The notes: generated by a model not told the origin, from the letters alone. Shown: positions 43,377-55,900, counted from the stretch's first letter. The stretch: DNA of 64,000 bases from Adiantum capillus-veneris (GCA_014529385.2 CM043968.1:7852648-7916647); one strand, 5' to 3'. Made by a program: numbers and translations.

Positions 43377-44240
43377 TTAGACAACTCTGTTCCTCTTGAT
43401 TCCGTTTTTTCTACTTGTGAAAATATTAGAATCATTGACAGATTCTCTAACAAAAATCATATATGCAAAAATAGAGCTTTTCATTGACTTATCAAAAGCA
43501 ATTGGATTTACCAAGGATATGGTGTTCCCTGACTCATTAGCATCTATGTACATGCTCTTTTCCCTGTAGGTGAAGTAGATTCTCCTTTTAGGGAACTTCA
43601 TGTTGGTAGCCATGCGGTTGAACCATGGTGCCCCTAGGATAACATCCTCATGTTGGAGAGGAGAGATAAAAAAATATTCTTTGTCGACGTAGCTTTGGAC
43701 ATGAAGCCTCAACTTCCCAATCAAGGGAGTAACAGAGGCTTGCTATCCCTTGAAAGCTGCATCAATAGTTACAATATCTCCCATCTCAAAAGCTTGAATG
43801 CCCAACTTAGTGGCCAATTCCGTTGATATGAATTTGTGAGTAGAGCCAGGGTCAAACAAGATGAAGGCATCATGTTCCCTTACCTTCCCCCAAGCATAGG
43901 AGAGGAATGAGCCTTTCCAATGAGTATCTTCTTTTGGAGCTTCAACCATGGAAGCTCTAGGAGTGTCATTACGTACATTTCTTTTGGGGCAAGAACGATA
44001 ACCATGTCCTTGCTCCCCACACTTAAAGTATTTATGGTCTTTACGAAAGGCCTCTAATTCTTTGGGAGATAGCTTGTTTTGACCTTTGTAAGCTTCTTTC
44101 TCCTTGGCCTTGTTGTTGTCGGTGTTGGTGTTGCCTTGAGAAGAGTTTTGAGCATTGCTCTTCCCTTTAGCTTCATTTCGACCCTTGTTTTCCATGGGCT
44201 TGAAATTTCTTCTTGCCCCTTGTTGGAAATTGATCCTTGA
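43377..44240 (-). pseudogene. gag C-terminus and protease of Element 2
   Basis: It begins in mid-gag at the LTR junction (SRINFQQGARRNFKPMENKG). The zinc knuckle KYFKCGEQGHGYRSC lies at about 43990-44035. The protease active site ILFDPGSTHKFISTELATKL is at about 43810-43865, and VILGAPWFNRMATNMK at about 43600-43650. A TAG after AAFKG (43743) and a frame change near 43400 break it. Downstream ELPPKRGDDDHAIELLLGSS keeps the segment that Element 1 has deleted at the protease-RT border. Confidence 0.75.
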
Positions 44241-44242
44241 AG

Positions 44243-44347
44243 CACTCAACAAGCTTAGATAAGGAGATGGAGCTCTTGCACTTTGCACTTCACACAATGA
44301 GAGAGTGTGTGTGTTTGTGTGGGAGAGTACCCCCCCCTCTTGCTTGG

Positions 44348-44397
<50 letters not shown>

Positions 44398-45193
44398 GTA
44401 TTATTTAATTATATCATTTGGACATGTGTCCTCTTTTTTCTTTTTGAGAGAAAGAACTTAATTATTTATTTTTATACATCTAAATTCTCATTGGACTCCT
44501 TTAAAGCCTATCCACAAGCACATCATGAGGGCTCAAATGGGGGAAATCTTAACACGTGTCTTTATGTTTCTTAAGCCATTTGGTTTGAATTGAACACTTC
44601 AAGCACTTAGTAATTTAAGCATGGAAACTGTTTATGCCCCTTGAGAGTTTATCTTTGAATTGAACACTTCAATAACCTTAGTTATTTAAGCATGAGAATG
44701 ACCTCAAGCTTAGGCAAGGTTCCCACAAACACTTTAAGCACTTTAGTTAGCAAGCCGACAAGCACCTCATGCTTGGGTAGGATTCCCACCTCAAGGTCAG
44801 CCCTAACTTGCCTAAGGTCAAATGACTTTTTAACACTAACTTTTGGAGGTCTTTAATGAAGCTAACCCTATGGTCTTTTAAGCTTCATTAGATGCACATT
44901 GCTCTTTGATAGACTATCTCCTTTTGGACCCCTATTGAGATGTAACCATCTCTCCTCTTGGTCCTTTGTTGAGGTAAATCTAGAAGCACTTATTGCACAT
45001 TGCTCTTTGGTAGACCGTCTTCGTTTGGACTTCTATTGAGATGCAACCATTTCTCCCTTTGGTCCCTTGTTGAGATAGGTCTAGAAGCACATATCTATAT
45101 CCTAACTCTTGTTCCCCTTTTATCTTCCCATATTAAATGATGAGTTTAATATGAGAAATCATTTGGTAAAGTTATATATTATATTTTATGACA
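44243..45193 (-). repeat. Truncated 5' LTR of Element 2
   Basis: This matches 39567-40555 of the 3' LTR and stops abruptly at 'cactcaacaagc', where gag sequence takes over. It carries (TC)n at 44352-44394 and C7 at about 44331-44337. Its minus-strand start TGTCATAAAATATAAT (45193) is cleaner than the 3' LTR start. Confidence 0.8.
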
Positions 45194-45198
45194 AAGAA

Positions 45199-48095
45199 TC
45201 TAATTGTCAAGATGTGTGTCTATGATGGAATAATGTGAACAAGACAACTTTTGAGGTTATTTTGACTAGCGACATTGTTATGTAGATACTATTGTTCCTT
45301 GACTAGCAACATTGCTACATCAATATAGTATTTCCATGAATTATTCCATAGCTAAGAGTTAAGGTGCTTGTCACCATCACCAAAACATACAATAGCAAGA
45401 CTCTAATGATGATAATAATGAGGATATCACATCATGGCTAGGCTATGTAATGTTTTCATTCCAAATCCCACTAGCTTGATAGCTCAAGGTACTGTGTTTG
45501 AATATGTCACCCCTCAACCCAAACATGGGCACCAATTGTGCTTAATGTGCAAGATCAAACTTGGGTCGAGCTCAGTACTAATGTGGAGGTGTAGAGCACA
45601 TGTATGACATTGCAAGCTAGAAGACCATCCTTTCCCCCAAAACAAAAACACAAAAACAAAAGATTTTTCATTTTTGAAAACAAACAAGGTGAAGAGTCAC
45701 GAAGGCCTACTAAAATAAGACCCATCATGAAGGGGGATAAACATTATGGGGAGCGGGTATGAATGAGTGCTTACAATCACACGTTATTTAATTCTAATAT
45801 AAAATTTTATTGTCTATTATACACACATAATCACAAATGGCTTATATGTTATGAAGATAAAAGGCTCACACTGGCATTCTAAGAGAGGTTACACATCACC
45901 ATATAAAAAAAACCCAGCTTGCCCATCACATAGCATCGACGTGGGCATCATGGGCACTGGTTTGGCACTCCAATTTTTTACACACCGCCAAGGTGGGCAC
46001 TAGTTTAGCTGCAATGATGGACGTACGGAAAAAGTCAAAAGTAGATGCTCTGATTGGTGGAATACATGCCTGCCATATTTTGGGTAGCTCTTGGGTGCCG
46101 TCCAAATCCCTAGCAAATTTGGATGTGTGATGGCACACATCTATGATATGGTGTCGCCTTCGCAGCGGTTGTGTGTAACGAGCAGCATGCCCAAATCCAC
46201 GTGCAAAGGAGTTATTGGTTGTGAGTCTACTTAAAAGACAATTTGAATGTTTTCATATGTAGAAACAATTAAAAAAAAACAAATAAAAAATTTAAACAAA
46301 AAATATTGTAATGCCTTCTTATTAAAAAATACAGATTTAATAAATATAAAAAATAATAAAATAATTCAATGATATAAAAATTTTTAAGTCCTTAAATGAA
46401 AAGACCCTTTATCAATACCTCACATCATGGGATCAAACTTATATGAGTTAATGTTTAATTCTTTGTTCTCTAAAGCTTTTGTTAAGCATCCCAAAACTGT
46501 GAATGCATCTAGCTCTAGAGAATAGCATTTGAAAGGCTATGCCTTCTTTCTATTCACAAAGATTTTGAAGGCCCCTTAGGGACACTTGTGTCACAATGAA
46601 AATTGAGCCACCTTCACAGTTGGGGTACTAAGGCCTTTAGAGGCCAAAAAGGGAAAAAAATTTACCTCTTAAGTGTTCCTCTCCCACATCCCATCAATTC
46701 AAAAAAAATAAGTGTATTATTCTACCTTCAAACTTATCACAAGCGCAACTTGTCCTTAAGTTGTATAATCACATGCAATAAGGTTCAACATGTAGGTCCT
46801 TGTCCAATCTAGGCATATAAACAAATTGGCACGGCTTATGATTTGACCATCAGTTATATGTGGTCCTTATACTCATGACCTAATGCAAACTATGTCAATG
46901 GGTGAGTTGGGCTAGCGTATAAAGATCTACACCGTTATGATGTTGTTACACTATTGTGCTAGATCTACACAATATCATAGCACCAAAGTGAGTTTTGGCG
47001 GTGACAATTTGAGGATTGTCTCTCCCTCACAAATAGGTTTTTATCCTCATAATTTGCCTCCAAAGAAACTTATGTACTAATGGCATGTGTTTAGAGTGTT
47101 TTCAAGTTCTTTCATGCATCATAGACTGCAATAGGATTCAAAAGCTGCAGTCAAAAGAGAAGAGTAAAGCTTGGAAATTACAGAGAGGTGGAAGAAGAGA
47201 AGCTTCATCGACAAGCTTGATGCCTTGAAAGTGGATTCAAGAAGAGCGGATTGCGTTTCCAACAGGATGAAGAAGAATAAGAGAGGGGAAATCAAGGACA
47301 TCAAACCAATTTCAAGAGATAAAAGACATGAGTTTTGAACTTGATTCCAAGACACCTCAAAGTCTTATGCATCAAGTCTCAAACCCACAGGCCCTTGACT
47401 CGAGAGGAAGCTCCTATTAAAGTTTCACAAGGAGAATAACACCTTGTTTCGAGAGGAAGCTCTTAAAAAGGTCTCACAAGGAGAAGAAATATTGACCAAG
47501 GCTATGTGAAGCCTCCCCTGCACACAACACCCCGTTCGGTCAACTTCAAGTAACCTCTACAAAGCTAGACCCAAAATAGGTTGCTATAGCATGTAGGCCC
47601 CCTTTCCCACCAAACCCGTGTTGAAGATCTGTCAAGGTCCACAAAAACAAGATCGGCAAAGTTTTCTTTTATATTCCAAAAGAAAGAAACAATTTCTCAA
47701 AACACAAAAATCATTTGTTTTGAAAATAATTACAATAAACATTCAACCATAGAAAAAATGATTTCCCTTTTGTTGAGAGCAATCCCTAAACATGTTAAAT
47801 TCTCAATGCCGAAATTACATCATGTCTGGTTTAATGGACCGCTTTTGATAGCCCCAATTAACGATTCTCTATTGTTGCAAATTTTCATTGTTCAAAATTT
47901 GAAAAAGGGAGTTCAAGGGAAAATTTCAAAGCATCTCACACACGGATCTCCTACTCCTCCGATCGTTGGACCTGACCTCAATTTGGTGGACTAAAAACCA
48001 TATATTATACCGTAGCTAAGTACTCATCAATTTTTAAATATTTTGATTTCTTGCATGCTCTCATTATTTAAAAATAGCATGCACTCATAGCTCAT
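45199..48095. other. Degraded region without a recognisable gene
   Basis: About 2.9 kb. It is AT-rich at 46260-46390. At 47390-47500 a unit (tcgaggggaagctc-like: 'cgagaggaagctc ... tcacaaggagaa') is repeated twice about 60 bp apart. A 78-codon open frame at 47758-47994 begins MISLLLRAIPKHVKFSMPKL and resembles nothing I know. This may be leader or LTR of the relic that follows. Confidence 0.3.
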
Positions 48096-49275
48096 TTGCC
48101 TCAACCACCCACCATCACTGAGCAGCTTACAATTATGCAACAATCACTTGGTTATGAATGCATGAGACGTCAAGAATTACAGGCTAAATTGTTACATAAT
48201 GCATGCCTTGAGTCTGCACCCACTCCAAAGAATAATAAAATTAGCAAAAAAGCTTTCATGTTTAATGATTTTAATGAAACCAAGGATTTCAACACAATTT
48301 TAGCATGGGTCAATTAGCTAAATGATTATTTTCATAATGAAGGCTTCCCTGAGCATGGCATGGTTAAGTTCACATACAACCATCTTACTAGTAGTGTTGC
48401 ATCTTACTAGTAGTGTTGCATTATGGTGGAACACCAAATAGCATGGTAGACGTCCACACACATGGCAAGCATTAAAAAAAATAACTCTACCACAGTTTTT
48501 ACCTACACAATACAAAGCTAAAGCATGACATCGATGGGATCTAATACGACAGGGTAGAAATAAAGATATACAAGTTTATACTTACCATTTTTTGAATTGA
48601 TTTATTCAATTACATTCCATCAAGGATATTAGCTACAAGAAATCAAAATGTAAATACATATCAAGTCTAGCACATCACATTGGGGCTGAAGTAGACATGT
48701 TTGAGCCCAGTGTCTATCTAACGCTATTAACTTGGCTCTCAATGCTAAGGAAAAGAAAGGTGGACAACATCAAAATACTAAACAAACTACTAAGATTGAC
48801 CAATAATTGGAATTTTGGTTTCTCTACTAACTTTGACAGGAACAAGAACACACATTTTTTAAGAGACATAGATGTGATAATTATTTTATACACTTCACCT
48901 ATGGCAACAACAACAACATGCAACAGTGTGACAATCACAGTCATCAAGCAAGTCAACTGTCTACTCAAGTTTCCAATGGTAACAAAAAGGCGAAGTGTTT
49001 TAAATGCTTTTAATGTGACCATTATGCATAGAAGTGTTCTAATAGAACAAATCATAACCACAACGAGAAACCCTTCCACAACAACCATATGAATGGTGCA
49101 AAAATCAACCTGATAGAAGATGCTCCTCCTGTTGACAATGAAGTTAAAGCGAACTACAATGAGAGCTATGATCCTAACTATGACCCTAATGACAACCATC
49201 CTCTAGGTATCTCTATCTCTCCTCACGCTTGGTTTAAAGTGAAGGCCGTAGTCAAGGATGAGATTGTTGGATAAT
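48096..49275 (+). pseudogene. gag remains of a plus-strand Ty3 relic
   Basis: It reads PTITEQLTIMQQSLGYECMR, KISKKAFMFNDFNETKDFNT ILAWVN, then after a TAG a further capsid-like stretch with WWNTK-type sequence. No clear zinc knuckle. The SKKAF...F..F motif recurs in the minus-strand gag at 54030-55151, so the two belong to related elements. The frame is destroyed by stops. Confidence 0.45.
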
Positions 49276-49304
49276 GGAGTAGTCATGATTTTATTCATGT
49301 ACAA

Positions 49305-49640
49305 TTGGCACAACAAATTTCTCTTCATGAATTGTCTTCATTGCATAAATTCGATATTGTCTTCAATAATCAACGTTTTAATTGTAAAAATCAAGTAGCA
49401 TTTGAAGTTTGCATTGGTGAATTCTCACAAACACACACATTTTGGGTAGTAAGATTGCATGGCATTGACATGACTTTAGGTATGCCACTTCATGATGAAT
49501 TTAATCCACCATTTGATTACAAAGCGAGCACAGTTACTCTCACAAGCAGCAATCAATCTTACTCTATTCAATCCACACTTAAGCCGAAAAAAAAATCCAC
49601 TTATCTCTCACATACAAGCAAAAAGAGGTACAAGGAAACA
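49305..49640 (+). pseudogene. Protease remains of the same relic
   Basis: It reads AQQISLHELSSLHKFDIVFN NQRF, then GEFSQTHTFWVVRLHGIDMT LGMPLHDEFNPPFDYKASTV. The LGMP-(W/L)-x-x-x-x-NP-x-x-D/Y pattern is the C-terminal half of a Ty3 retropepsin. The active-site D-S-G lies outside this frame or is lost. Confidence 0.5.
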
Positions 49641-49813
49641 TGACAAAACCTATCTAGTGCTTGTAAATGAAGTGTCTGCTTAGTAAAAAAGTCCACCCAA
49701 CTCTTCACACGATGCATTTCTCTCTCAATTTAAGGAATGTTTAATGCATGACTTGCCTCTTAGAATTCCACCTTTATGTTTCAAAGACCATAGAATAGAT
49801 AGTATTCTGGGAA

Positions 49814-50165
49814 GTGAACCACCTTATAGAGCACTTTATCGAGTCAAACACACTAAGAAATACAAAACCAAATCAAAAACTTACTCAAAGGGGCCTCATA
49901 AGGCCTAGTAGTTTACCATATGGGGCTCTAGTAATTCTTGTCAATAAGAAAAATGGAGCCTTTCCTATGTGTAGAGACTACAAGGCTTTGAACAAGATTA
50001 CCATTAAGACTAGGTTTCCTACTCTAAGGACTGTCAATTTACAATCTTTAAGAAGGACACCTATAAAAGTATGTTTAAGAGACAAACATGCACTACATTT
50101 TTTTTGTTATTCTATTTGGTCTTACAAATGTACCACCCACAATTTATGTTGTGATTTTTGTTGGC
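49814..50165 (+). pseudogene. RT fragment of the same relic
   Basis: It reads TQRGLIRPSSLPYGALVILV NKKNGAFPMCRDYKALNKIT IKTRFP, the N-terminal RT block, then RDKHALH-F and FGLTNVPPTI. The rest of RT, including YxDD, and all RNase H are missing: integrase sequence begins within about 10 bp at WPIMKNDVKHYV. This is a large internal deletion. Confidence 0.65.
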
Positions 50166-51330
50166 CAATTATGAAAAATGATGTTAAGCACTATGTTTAG
50201 ATCTACAAAAAGATTAAATCTGCCACAAGTAAGAAATTGGGTCTCTTGCATTCTCTCTCCATTCCTGAAAAACCTTGGGAGCACACTCTAATGGATTTTG
50301 TAGCTAGATTTTCCCTCACTATTCACAAGCATGATATGATTTTGACTGTCATCGATCATTTTTTATAACCAAGCATATTCCATACCATATAGGAAAACAC
50401 TCACAACACATCAAGCTACACATCTAGTTCTCAGAACTATCTTTTTGTATCATGGTTTATCAAAGGTGATAATATTTGATTGAGATTCCACATTTTGTAG
50501 TGCTTTTTGGATTACAGTCTTTGAGAAGTTTGAAACAACACTTGGTTTTACTTTTACTTTTTATCTTGAGTCAAATGGTGGCATAGAAGTAACTTACTAC
50601 ATGCTAAAAGCTTATGTCCATTTACAACCACATATTTTATAGTTTACTTATGAAAATACCACTCACTCTGCTATAGGTAACCTCCATTTGAGATTGTGTA
50701 TGGTCATTCTCATCCTACTCTTGCTTGATGTCTTTCTAATGTTGTGCCTTTGTTGATAATTTCACTGTCATTTTCATGAAATTGATGCAAGTGTTTATTC
50801 TATCATCAAGCATTCACAATAACTTTACATTAAACATGCCACTAAGCATCGCAAGGCGCATGTATTTAAGGAAAGTGATTGTGTTATGCTTTTAATTGAA
50901 AAACAAAGAATTAAAAGTGTTGACACCAGTTTTTTGTAAAGCTTGCTCCACATTTTTATGGTCCTTTCAAAATATTTGTTGTCATTAATTACGTTTCATT
51001 TTGTTTAGAATTCCAAATAAACCTCTTTAGACCTTTTTGAAGACCCCTACCTCCACACCCTATTTATGAGGATCCACTTTCACTTGTAGACCACAAAGAG
51101 AAACTCATTCTTGCACAAATAATTGACCACAAAACCACCACTGCATGAGCAAGCACAATGTATAATAGATATTACTCAACCTTCAAGAGCCACCCTAGAG
51201 AAGATGCCGAATGGATGAGCAAATTTAGATCTTCTCGATATTTTCATCATTCTTTTTGTTAAAGATTTCATTAGACCTTGTTTGAGAAAGAGTTTTTTGG
51301 GAAGGGCCATCTGAACAAAACTATGATTGG
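50166..51330 (+). pseudogene. Integrase and chromodomain remains of the same relic
   Basis: In scattered frames: KLGLLHSLSIPEKPWEHTLM DFVARFSL (first catalytic D), TVIDHF, a decayed FWxxLFEK region, PFEIVYGHSHPTLA (about 50690-50730), VLAPHFYGPFKIFVV (about 50940), and a chromodomain trace FKSHPREDAEWMSKF (about 51182-51225). Order and spacing are right for a chromovirus integrase. It is the most decayed of the plus-strand copies. Confidence 0.6.
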
Positions 51331-52419
51331 CATTGATAAAGGAAATGTGATTGTATGTGTTAAACAATGTGGTACTAATAAAAAAACAAGAGGATTGGGT
51401 GAGTGAGGTACGAAAAATGGAAGGCTAGTATCCATTTAGAACTACGTCTATGGAGGGGTGGAACTACTTAGTTGGATACTTTTCATAAACCTAGCTACTA
51501 GTTAAGAATAAGCCTCATACCATATCTAGGATTTTATGGATAGTAGTCATGCCTCTCAATCATGGGAAAAAAGGCATCATGTATGGATCCCAGTATGTTG
51601 TTTTGATTTAGTGAAATAGGATTTTGCTATGATCCTAACCTTTGAGTTATTGACATGGCTTGTGGTGTGGGACCCTTATCTCCATGACTATGAAGGATAG
51701 AGGCCTCCCTCACTTCTATTGCTCGTATTCTTACTTTCATGAAGTGGAGTAAGATATCATCAATGGAACTTAAGAATAAAGGAAGGCTAACTATCAAGTC
51801 ACCCCAGTCTGTGGGTTGGGGACTTTACGTGGAGTCCTTCAAGTCAAAACTCCTATACAAGGACACTTCATGTGAGTAGCTTATTGTGAATTTGTAAGAA
51901 ATGTTAATAATCAAAATTATACTTAGCATATATGCATACTATCGTGATTTGGCATCACACACTTGTTCTCAATGCTCTTATATGCCAACAAAGCGAAAGG
52001 GAAAAAGTCACAGACTTCAAGCCAAGATTTGAGTTATACTCGATTTAGTGATCCAAATTAATCCAAAATCTCATAGCTTGGCGAACCAAGTTGCAACCTT
52101 AAAAGTGTACGCTATGAAGAAAGTCAACAATCATGATTCTTAACTTCACTTCCTAATGTGGGTATCTTACCTCACATGGTTGTTCTCCGTCATGTTTTAA
52201 GTGTGCCTACAAACTTTGGCTCCATTTGGACTCCAAAATCACCAAAACAAAGCCACTTTCATAGATTGCACACTCATGGAAGCTATTGATTGCTTCATCA
52301 ATGCAGGAACCATGTTGTGCATTCATAAGGGAACTCCTCAAAAGAAGATTTTGAAAGAGAGAATGTCCAGAATGGAGCCATGCCAAGTGGAAAATGAAAG
52401 CATCAACCAAGCCTCTACA
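51331..52419. other. No recognisable gene
   Basis: Probably the 3' noncoding part of the preceding relic and, from about 51890, the approach to the ORF3-like fragment. AATCATGATT at 52129-52138 (in 'gtcaacaatcatgattctta ac') sits about 280 bp before that fragment and recalls the dyad-bearing spacer before ORF3 in the 18.7-kb element, but only one copy is seen. A 77-codon open frame at 52201-52434 overlaps the start of the ORF3-like coding. Confidence 0.35.
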
Positions 52420-53115
52420 TGCTGGATTGATTGAGAGCAACTGCAAGTGGCTTTCAAAACATTGTTTCAAGGAAAGTTCAAAGATGCTTAGGGCACGCCA
52501 GTTGAAGTGCCTATTATGCCTAAGGAGATTTCAAAGCTGCCCTAAGTCAAAAGAGTGTTTCAAAGAATGGGATTGAAAAACCACTTTGAGCAACCACTAG
52601 CATGTGGAATGGACTTCAAGAGAGAACGCAAATTACTATTCACACCATAGCAGAGGAAACTCGGTTCAACTTTCAAATTCCAACTTGAAAAGGTTGAGGT
52701 CAAATTTATTGAAGATATTGTAGTAGATGCCTTGAAGCTATCAGCTACTGAAGAAGCCATGAGAACAAGAGAGCAATCCTGTGTAGATGTTACAACTAAA
52801 TTTGGAGCAACAACAACTTTCAATGACCTTAAGAGTCCAGTGTGAGAGCTTTCCATTGTGGCTCTACCAGCGACATCTTCACTTTGCAAAGACAAAACCG
52901 ACAAGATACACCACACTGAACCATGTAGTGGCCAATACCTTTACCAATGTATTGGATTCAGGATTTAGAAAACAAATCAATTTTGGAAGACACATACATG
53001 AGTCTTGACCAAAATGCCAACTGTAAAAGGCAACGCAAATTTATGTAGGAGGAGGGAAAGACCTAACCATAATTTCTCACCATGCATTATGCATGGTTGA
53101 CAATCTACCTCCGGC
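52420..53115 (+). pseudogene. Relative of ORF3, plus strand
   Basis: Colinear with the globular part of ORF3 (21480-22200). Pairs seen: EQLQVAFKTLFQGKFK versus EQLEEHHTTVFTGRFK; HFEQPLACGMDFK versus HFYEQEPCGVDFQ; VEVKFIEDIVVDALKL versus VEVVITKEIVAEALRF; LHFAKTKPTRYTTLNHVVAN versus FHFLAKRPPRYTKPNHAVAT; HHALCMVDNLPPAL versus YHAIGMADNLPPAP. Stops and at least one frameshift (about 52785) make it dead. The acidic and coiled-coil parts are not recognisable. Survival of the same segment in a diverged copy suggests it was the constrained domain. Function unknown. Confidence 0.65.
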
Positions 53116-53559
53116 ACTTAAGCAAAAATAATAGCAGGCATCAAAGGAGGAAATTCAATAGCAAAGAAGAGCACTAGTTGTAAGAATAAGATTAGCTAAA
53201 ATATTGGTCATATGGACTCATTGAATGAAGACACCACTAATAAAGAAAAAGAATAGGGCAATGATGAAGACTAGTAAGATGGAGGTGATATTGAATAGAA
53301 AACCCATGCAAAGAGAGGAGCCAAGAGAAGTATAGAAGTGAAAAATTGAAGTGAAAGAGTTTAAAGCTCAGAAGAAAGTCAGAACAAAATGAGAATCCAA
53401 ACACCATGATCAAACGAAAGGTTTGGCAAAAGATAGGAAGAGGGGAACAAAGGAAGAAAGAAATAAGAAGGCCAAAGTTGTTAGACAAAGAAGACTAGCA
53501 ACAATAGCTGCCAAAGAAACTTTGCATGAATAAAGAAGAGCATAAGATTAGTTTTCCAT
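53116..53559. other. Spacer without recognisable coding
   Basis: A purine-rich, lysine-codon-rich stretch on the plus strand (KEKE / KKEIRRPK-like fragments) might correspond to the charged linker of ORF3, but the alignment is not convincing. Confidence 0.25.
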
Positions 53560-55151
53560 CTTGTGTATGCTTTTCATAGTCAATCTTTGGATTAAAATGA
53601 GGTCTCCAAGGCATACCCAAAAATAAATCTCTATTTCTAAGGGTACTACTAAGAAATATCGTGATTCAACAAAGTCTCCTAATTAGAATTGCAAACCTTT
53701 TACCATATACACACAATTTATTTTGGTTCCTTGGAAAGTTGTTGTTACTTTATAATTTGTGTTAGTCATATGTAATTTCAAATTTTTTGCAACACTTGTA
53801 GAAATGAAATCATGTGTCCTCCTATCATCAGGTAATAATTTAAACGCATCATCACCAATTTAACTTGCATATGTAAAAGACTATGTAGCTAAGAAGTAGG
53901 AGTAGCTGTATGATTTTGATACTATGAGTTACCTTGAGGTTATTGATTGCTATCTTCAAAAGTGTTGGCAAATATTAAAATCCATCTCCATGTTGTGCAC
54001 TTGATGGTCATTATCTTCTTCAATCTCCTCAATAAAGTGTGAAGAAGGTGTTGACTTTCTTTTAGGACACTTGTAAGTTGTATGTCCCATCTTGTGACAA
54101 GTGTAGCAAACAATAGTCTTCACATTGACTTTTCCATTATTCTTATTTTCATTATTGTTGTTGTTGTGACTATGTGGAGCCTTCTTCTATGACTTTGAGA
54201 AAGGAAAAGATGAAGGTTGAAAGCATTACTTGAACCATTGTTATTTACCTTACTTTTTCCAAAACCATTTGGATTGGAATTGCTTGATTGTGGTTGATTT
54301 TGATTGTAATGTTGTGTCCATCATTGTCCATTGGTATCATTGGTTGAGGAGTAGTAGTTTTTGTACCTTATGGTGGTGGAAAAGAAGAATAACTCTTTTT
54401 GATTGGTTGCTCTTTTGGAGTTTGATCTTTGCTTTTCACAACTTTAGCATCATGAGCTAAAGAAATAGCTCTTTCCAAATAATGAGGACAAAATTTATTG
54501 ACCTCAGCACATAAAGTACACTCCAACCCAGCAATATATTTGTGTTTGAAACTAGGGCGAGAAGGTTTTTCTATATTTTGAAGAGCAAGTAGAATTTACC
54601 AAAATCTATCTATATATTGTGTAACAATTTTCCATGTCTTAGATTGAAGAGTATCTCATGCATGTCTAGATTTATCTTTGTCTTGAGAAGGGAGAAAGTA
54701 CTTCATTACCATTCTTTGAAATTCCAACTTTTTCATTTGTGTCGTTTGCTAGTCACGTTCCACCAAATAGACGCACGTTCCATCATTTGGCTTATTATGC
54801 ACTTAATTTCGTCCCGTTCCCTAAACTTTTCTCCTTGAAAGTAGTCATCCAAGGATGATAATCAAGAGAGAATCATACATGCATCCTTTTTCCATCATAA
54901 TTTATAAAAGTAAATGCCTTTTTAGAGATTTTGTTTTGTTTTGTCTTAGATTGAGTAGCCAAAGTATGCTTAATACTTTGATTAGCCGCTTGTTTTCATT
55001 GTCATCTTCATGATTGCACTTGTGGAAAATCTACTTTTGTAACTTCTCAAGCTTTTTGATAAAGGAGAGTACGTGCAGCGTGTTCCTTTTCAACCTCTTC
55101 AAATAGGATATCAATCTTTTGATCCATGACAGGAGAATCTTGAGTGGTCAT
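53560..55151 (-). pseudogene. gag-protease relic, minus strand
   Basis: The ATG at 55151 opens MTTQDSPVMDQKIDILFEEV EKEHAARTLLYQKA, then a stop. Further fragments: ISKKAFTFINYDGK, QRMVMKYFLPSQDKDKSRHA and a CCHC zinc knuckle CYTCHKMGHTTYKC (about 54070-54112). Protease-like DRRTHDFISTSVAKNLKLHM (about 53780-53845) and a decayed LG-P-W...F-P-I-DY end follow near 53590. The gag resembles that at 48096. There is no RT beyond 53560, so the element is truncated. Confidence 0.6.
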
Positions 55152-55708
55152 AATTGGTTAACTCGAGCAAAAGAAAATTTAAAATATAGGTGTAAATCCA
55201 ACATATATGCATAGTCAAATTGCAAAAAGAAAAAAAAATCATAAGAAAACAAATAAGATGATATTTATGTATGTTATACGATCCAAAGAAATTCTAAGAA
55301 TACCTTTAGTGAATATCCAAAGCCTTTGAACAATCCAAAATGATGGATAGAAGAAGTTGAAAGAGCGTCTTCTTATTTCATTGATGGTTGTAGACACCTT
55401 GATTGACTTTGAGGTTGATTTTTAACTTTTTGTGAACGTTCTTTGAGATTGTATGCGATGCATGAATTATCTTTGTTGCTTTTCTTCAATGGCTTGCATC
55501 GTTATCTTCGAAATAGGTTGCTCGTAGTTGTGATTAAGACTATTGAGATGAGGAAGCTTGTTGTTCATGCATCCTTAGCAAAGAGAGGTCCTTCCAAAAG
55601 CAATCTTCTTGAGAGTCTCCATGCCAAAATTTATTTGATTTGCCCACAAGAAGCACTCTTCTTTGCTTCTATACATTGTTTGGAACATTTTCAAAGCTTT
55701 GATACCAC
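55152..55708 (-). other. Leader and tRNA-Met primer site of the gag-protease relic
   Basis: The minus strand reads CAGTGGTATCAAAGCTTTG with the primer match TGGTATCAAAGC at 55707-55696, one base from the plant tRNA-Met site. The 540-bp leader up to the gag ATG has no coding sequence on this strand. The 117-codon plus-strand open frame over it (55443-55796) is therefore most likely incidental. Confidence 0.6.
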
Positions 55709-55900
55709 TGTTGGCTTCTTGAAATCTTCCCAACACTTTCAACATAACTTTGATTATTCATTAAATCAAAGTGAATTCAGCAGAATGATTGATTGATTAA
55801 TAACAACACATAAAGAGAGCAACATAAACAAGAATCAAATTATAAGACACCATACTGAGCATCAACCATCCCCCTCAATCAATATGATTAAGTATTTGCC
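55709..55900 (-). repeat. Inner end of the 5' LTR of the relic
   Basis: The LTR should end (minus strand ...AAGCCAACA) at 55709, one base before the primer site. The outer end is not identified and no partner LTR is present, so the right border is arbitrary. Confidence 0.4.

Larger units (their letters stand above)
38955..45193 (-). mobile_element. Element 2: internally deleted chromovirus, minus strand
   Basis: Target duplication AAGAA is perfect (38950-38954 and 45194-45198). The 3' LTR is complete (38955-40555). The 5' LTR is cut at about 44243, where it fuses straight to the middle of gag, so the rest of the LTR, the primer site, the leader and the gag N-terminus are lost. A second deletion removes the catalytic part of RT. 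The family is that of Element 1 by LTR and protein. It can be mobilised only in trans, if at all, since it has no primer site. Confidence 0.85.

Noticed and set aside
47119-47355. A 78-codon minus-strand membrane-like protein
   Set aside because: Hydrophobicity arises from a purine-rich opposite strand; no signal or family match, and the surroundings are all decayed repeats.
48714-49199. A 161-codon minus-strand hydrophobic open frame
   Set aside because: It lies antisense to the gag remains of the plus-strand relic; the hydrophobic bias follows from reading His/Asn/Lys-rich codons backwards.
55443-55796. A 117-codon plus-strand gene
   Set aside because: It overlaps the minus-strand leader, the tRNA-Met primer site and the LTR end of the gag-protease relic and has no motif of its own.
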